Assembly (NCBI GenBank): GCA_019693395.1
Contig: JAAMXP010002735.1
Location: 1 to 10,556 of the forward strand
Length of the DNA stretch: 10,556 nucleotides
DNA from: Ettlia oleoabundans
Taxonomy: Eukaryota > Chlorophyta > Chlorophyceae > Chlamydomonadales
Direction of reading: 5' to 3'
The translations under genes were made by a program, and so were the position numbers. The first letter of the stretch is position 1; each line of letters begins with the position of its first letter. Positions 7,233 through 10,556 of the stretch are shown here, piece after piece. The notes below the pieces were generated by a model that did not search any database, was not told the DNA's origin, and worked only from the letters and a program-made list of their open reading frames with translations.

Positions 7233-10200
7233 TCATGCGGTGTCCAGGTAGTGGCAGGCCGACAGACGCACCCCCCGCGTGTTGAGCAGCACTTCAAGGT
7301 TCTCCACCTTCACCAGCCGGCACTTGCCTGCAGGCAAGGCGGTTGCTGAAGGGGAAAGGGGTCAGACAGCTGCAGGACTGGCTCAGCAGCCGCAGGAGCT
7401 GGAGCATATGCACTCGCTGACAGGACGCTGACAAGCAGAGCTTGGGGTGTATCGATCTCATGGCGCTTTGGTAAATCCCCTGTAAGTAGGGGGCGCACCG
7501 ATGTTGATGTGCTTCATGTCGGCGCACTCCTCCACCAGCGCCCGAATGCCGCGGTGCGTCACCTGCGGGGGGCAACTTGAGCATGAGCATAAGGGAGGGC
7601 CACGCGCCAGCAGAGAGCAGCAAGTTGCTGCAAACTATATATGTTTCTAGTGAGGGTGCGTTTGGGTGGAGCCGACAGTTTGTTGAAGCACACTTGGCTA
7701 GCGGTGCAGTACCTGCAGCACCAAGCAGTGCAATGAAGGTGGTCCTGCAGCTTGCAGTACCAATGCACTGCAATGTTACTGTACAGTACCAGTTCAAGCC
7801 GCAGATGCTTGCCTGTGGGACGTGGTACAGCTCAATCTCTTGCAGCATGCTGCGCCGACATTTGCCGCCCTCACTACTTCTCAAAGTGCTGCTGCCCTTC
7901 TTCCCAGCTTCCCCGCTGATTGTAGCGCCGTCCTGTGCAGCTGCTGACGCCGCCGACGCCACAGCATCCCACACGCCCACCGGCTGAGCCTCGCTGCTGC
8001 TCACGCTTCTGTGCACGGCCCGCCTGCCCAATGCAGGCCCGCTGCCCGTGCCCCAGTCATGGCTGGTGCTGCTGCGGTGCAGGTGGGGGCCGGGGCTGGA
8101 CCCACACGGGCTGCTCTTGACACGGTTGCCTGCACTGCTGTTGCTGCTGCCTCCCTGGCTGGCTTCGTGCAAGTTGCAGTTATAACTAGCATACTTGGCA
8201 GTGCTGGCGCCAGCTGTCAGCTGCTGAAGGCCGCCATCTGTTATGCGCACGCAGAAGGAGAGGTGTAGGGAGCGGAGGAACCGGATGCGAGACACGTCAC
8301 GCAGCCCGGCATCTGCGGGGTTTAGGAGGCCGTGGTTATAGACTGTTGGTCCTTGGAGATGTACAGGGCCTACAATTTGGTAATAGGTTGATATGCCCAA
8401 CGAGCCAGCAGCAGTGAAGGCAGCCAAACGACACTTGCATAGCAAGATGGGCACAAGACCGTTGGCAGGACGATTGTGACACAGGGATGAGTAAAAAGGG
8501 CGGTGGCGTGGTCTCACCCGACAGCGTGCTGCAGTGGCGCAGGTCCAGGGACGTCAGGTGCCTGCAGCACGGGGTGCCAGAGCAGCAGGATGAACCAAGG
8601 ATGCGAAACGCCTGGGCTGCGTGGAGCAGCACGGGCTTTAAAGCAGAAGCAGCACGCAGGTGGAACCATGTTGGAGGAGTCGTTCCAAGCTGGCGCTTCA
8701 AAGCTAGGGTAGTCCTTGCCTCCAGCATCGTGCCCTGGGAAAGCCAGAAATGACAGCGCGGGACAGCAACAACTAGACGGTGGATTGCTGTCACAGCACA
8801 GCACGGCACAGCATAGCACAGCACAGCACAGCAAGAAGCTGGGCTGTTTGCCGAAAGGGTATCACCTGCAGCTGTCTGCTACGCGGGCCACCGTTGCGTC
8901 CGCATTGTAGAGCAGGCCACGCAGGGAGAGCGCCCGCAGCTCCCCGCACTGATCCAGCAGCTGGCACACAGATCCGTCTGCACAGGCAGCAAGGGTGACA
9001 GAATCTGTTGATCTGCATGATTGCTACAGAGAAAGGTAGGGAAACCTTACAAGTACAGCAAAAAGAACTAAGTGGGATATATGAGCATATGGAGCAGCGA
9101 ACTGGCATGAGGAACAGCAACCAGCCACGATGCAGCATAGCCGGTGCAAGTGTGAGTGCCCGCTGCCCTGCACACAGGAGGGGCATAGGAGTGCAGGCCT
9201 AGGCTTGCCTGTGGCTGCGGTGTGGTTTATGGCGAGGCTGGTGAGCTGGCGGTGGAAGCTGACAGCTGGCACAAGCTCAGCAGGCAGCTTCCCGGCAGCT
9301 GCCATGGGCACCAAGGGCACATCAGGTGCGCTCGCGTTTGTGTTTGTGGGTGCGGCTGGTGCCGGGCGGTGCGCCAGGTGCAGCAGGCCGGCATCAGTCA
9401 CGCGGCGACAGCCTGCACTTAGGGGCAAGCAATGATGGTGCCACACAGCTCAGGCCAGTCCAGTGTATATACAGGTGTTCATCCATTGCTTATCTTTGCT
9501 CGTACCAGACCATCCAAAAGGCACGCGCTTGATACGCTGTTTACTTGGAATCCCACATTGGCAAATAGTGTGGCGGCATCATGGCATCGACTCCTTCCAG
9601 ACTGATTATAGTCTTGAGAGAAAGACAAGGCNNCCCTCCCACCCTGAAGGAGAAAACAACAGAATGCTGTCCAAGCAGTGGGGACCTGTGCTGATCTACT
9701 CTGCAATTCATCACTTTGCTTCCTGGCTCACCAGTGATGGCGAGCTGACGCAGCGCGGTGCAGTGCCTCGCAATGTGTCCCAGCCCGGCATCGCTCACGC
9801 CCCTGACCCGCCTGGCAGCCCCGCCCGGCAGGAAGGCCAGGTGCGCGAGGGAGCTGATGTAGTTAGTGAGGCACAGCGTGCGCAGCAGGGGCAGCCCACG
9901 CGCAACAGCTTCCACCCCTGCATCACCCACAGTCGTGTGCTCAAGAACGAGCTCCTGCAGGGCAAGGAGGGGTAGAGAAAAGGTGAGGGGGGGAGGGAGG
10001 TTTATTGGTGCAAGTGCAGGGAAGGCGAGAGCGGTGGCCAGATGTGATGTGTACATGTAGGTTGGCATTGGCACCGTCATGGGTGCGTGGGGAGTGTGGG
10101 GATGCACTTCAGTACAGAAATTTTGTGGGAGCAGGGTGAGCGAAGCGCATGAACACTCAGGCAGCCTGGAGCTGCATCCCGCAACACAACTGTGATGTGC

Positions 10201-10556
10201 GGAGACGGGGGTGGGCTGTTGAGTGGTAGCCCAGCGAAGGCAGGTGGATGCTAATGGCATACAGGCATGCGAAGTGTGTTTCTGGGAGTTACCAGCCCAT
10301 AGTCACAATGTCATGCAGTGCACTGTTCCGAGCGGTGTGCTCGCAACATGCCTGTAGGTCCCAGCCCCCGCCTGCTTGCCTGAAGTTGCTTGCAGCGAAG
10401 CGCCACCGCCCTGGCTCCAGCGTCTGTCACAGCGCCGCAGTGGCGCAGCACCAGCCGTGTTAGCTGCCGGCAACCCTGCACATAGACGCACTGACCGAAC
10501 TAGGTTGCGGCTGCAGCCAGTCTAGCATGCTGCCCCCCCGCCCCCGCCCACTTACC
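7233..10556 (-). CDS. Cysteine-type leucine-rich-repeat protein (AMN1/FBXL-like), 5'-partial
   Basis: Exons, in transcription order: 10475-10380, 9954-9732, 9412-9209, 8977-8866, 8561-8518, 8312-7813, 7562-7499, 7327-7233, ending at TGA 7235-7233. Base 10556 is the last base of an upstream exon whose GTAAGT donor begins at 10555. Phases match throughout, giving 445 residues. LRRs of the roughly 26-residue cysteine-containing class are clear: CRQLTRLVLRHCGAVTDAG, LQELVLEHTTVGDAGVEAVA, LRQLAITGCRRVTDAGLLHL, LRALSLRG, HLTSLDLRHCSTLSDAGL, LRSLHLSFCVRITDGGL, LQEIELYHVPQ plus VTHRGIRALVEEC, and MKHINIGKCRLV. Such repeats form substrate-binding solenoids in F-box/SCF ubiquitin-ligase adaptors and AMN1-like proteins, but no F-box is visible; it could lie beyond the window. 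Short proline/alanine linkers and one 120-residue insertion interrupt the solenoid. Three introns use GC donors. Two undetermined bases (9632-9633) fall in an intron. Confidence 0.82.
7563..7812 (-). other. GC-AG intron (third)
   Basis: The exon ends CCCACAG (to 7813), the intron begins GCAAGC at 7812 and the acceptor CCCCGCAG ends at 7563. The join produces IELYHVPQ|VTHRGIRALVEEC, which has the 26-residue LRR spacing. A phase-compatible GTAACA donor lies 33 bases downstream (7779) and would insert 11 residues that do not fit the repeat. Confidence 0.7.
7752..7773. repeat. Small inverted repeat in the third GC-AG intron
   Basis: TTGCAGT (7752-7758) and ACTGCAA (7767-7773) are exact reverse complements separated by eight bases. 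They are surrounded by further GCAGTACC/CAGTGCAATG copies between 7705 and 7790. The hairpin lies just downstream of the GC donor in the transcript and next to the phase-compatible GT donor at 7779. Confidence 0.6.
7855..8214 (-). other. 120-residue low-complexity insertion within the LRR domain
   Basis: Between GGLQQLT and SMLQEIELYHV, the large 500-base exon encodes 120 uninterrupted codons rich in Ser, Gly and Ala (for example GGSSNSSAG and ASAASAAAQDG). No LRR pattern is present. It is stop-free and in frame, so it is read here as a disordered loop extruding from the solenoid. A hidden intron using an internal GTGAGC cannot be excluded. Confidence 0.55.
8792..8833. repeat. CACAG pentanucleotide microsatellite
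   Basis: About eight CACAG/GCACA units, with single-base variants CACGG and CATAG, lie in the LRR-gene intron 8865-8562. In the transcript this is a CTGTG/TGTGC run. It is intronic and should be length-polymorphic. Confidence 0.85.
8978..9208 (-). other. GC-AG intron (second)
   Basis: The exon ends GCCACAG (to 9209) and the intron begins GCAAGC at 9208; the acceptor is CTGTGCAG ending at 8978. The join gives LTSLAINHTAATD|GSVCQLLDQCGEL, a normal LRR of about 25 residues. A phase-compatible GTGTGC donor exists 33 bases downstream (9175) but would insert 11 residues and break the repeat period. Confidence 0.7.
9632..9633. other. Two undetermined bases
   Basis: Two N characters interrupt the sequence within the LRR-gene intron 9731-9413. 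They do not affect the exon models but suggest a joined contig or low-quality position here, so the local intron length may be unreliable. Confidence 0.9.
9955..10379 (-). other. GC-AG intron (first)
   Basis: The exon ends CTTCAG (10385-10380) and the intron begins GCAAGC (10379-10374); the acceptor is CCCTGCAG (ends 9955). Joining gives CKQLQ|ELVLEHTTVGDAG, a complete LRR of normal length. No GT near the donor keeps the frame; the nearest candidate, about 38 bases downstream, is in the wrong phase. AG|GCAAG is the recognised consensus for GC-AG introns. Confidence 0.75.

Noticed and set aside
7294..8517. A 407-codon open frame on the minus strand, the longest in the window
   Set aside because: Only its middle part (8312-7813) is a true LRR exon. 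The flanks are introns: the reading frame of the adjacent exons, the splice sites and the LRR pattern all require splicing out 8517-8313 and 7812-7563.
8792..8833. CACAG repeats as a possible CRISPR-like or telomeric array
   Set aside because: The units are five-base with no spacers and lie inside an intron. This is an ordinary microsatellite.
9541..10260. A 239-codon open frame on the minus strand
   Set aside because: The real coding part is 9954-9732 only. The N-terminal 100 codons and the tail past the GTGAGC donor show no LRR pattern, and the tail includes the two undetermined bases.

Overview
This window reads as nuclear DNA of a eukaryote, most likely a chlorophyte green alga. The evidence is compact GC-rich genes cut into many short exons, introns of roughly 75-430 bases with GTGAGY/GTGCGY-type donors and CAG acceptors, low-complexity CTG/CAG- and CCTG-rich introns, and three gene types common in green algae. 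No species is claimed. No bacterial operon, mobile element, CRISPR array, tRNA or rRNA is visible. Nearly all long open frames in the raw sequence are fortuitous, because the real genes are split. I rebuilt three gene models by matching splice sites, reading phase and protein repeat pattern.

Region 1 (about 72-2325, minus strand) is a seven-exon gene for a secreted, very cysteine-rich repeat protein of about 221 residues. It has an N-terminal signal peptide followed by tandem CxxC-type repeats resembling growth-factor-receptor/furin-like cysteine-rich modules.

Region 2 (2326-3560) is a divergent intergenic stretch of about 1.2 kb. It holds short direct and inverted repeats but no gene I can support.

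Region 3 (3561-6447, plus strand) is a six-exon gene for a type II membrane sulfotransferase of about 431 residues. It carries PAPS-binding-type motifs (PKSASTA, RNPWARAFSSW) and a DFIGRVEN motif. One further in-frame exon (4145-4264) may be included or skipped.

Region 4 (6448-7232) is the intergenic space between two convergent genes.

Region 5 (7233-10556, minus strand, 5' end outside the window) is the C-terminal 445 residues of a cysteine-type leucine-rich-repeat protein (AMN1/FBXL-like) in eight exons. Three of its eight introns appear to be GC-AG rather than GT-AG, all with the same AG|GCAAGC donor. This is the most distinctive signal in the window.

The three genes are not obviously one pathway. 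The secreted cysteine-rich protein and the presumed Golgi sulfotransferase are divergently arranged, and both could serve the cell surface or extracellular matrix, but that link is inference only. I found no convincing undescribed multi-gene system.
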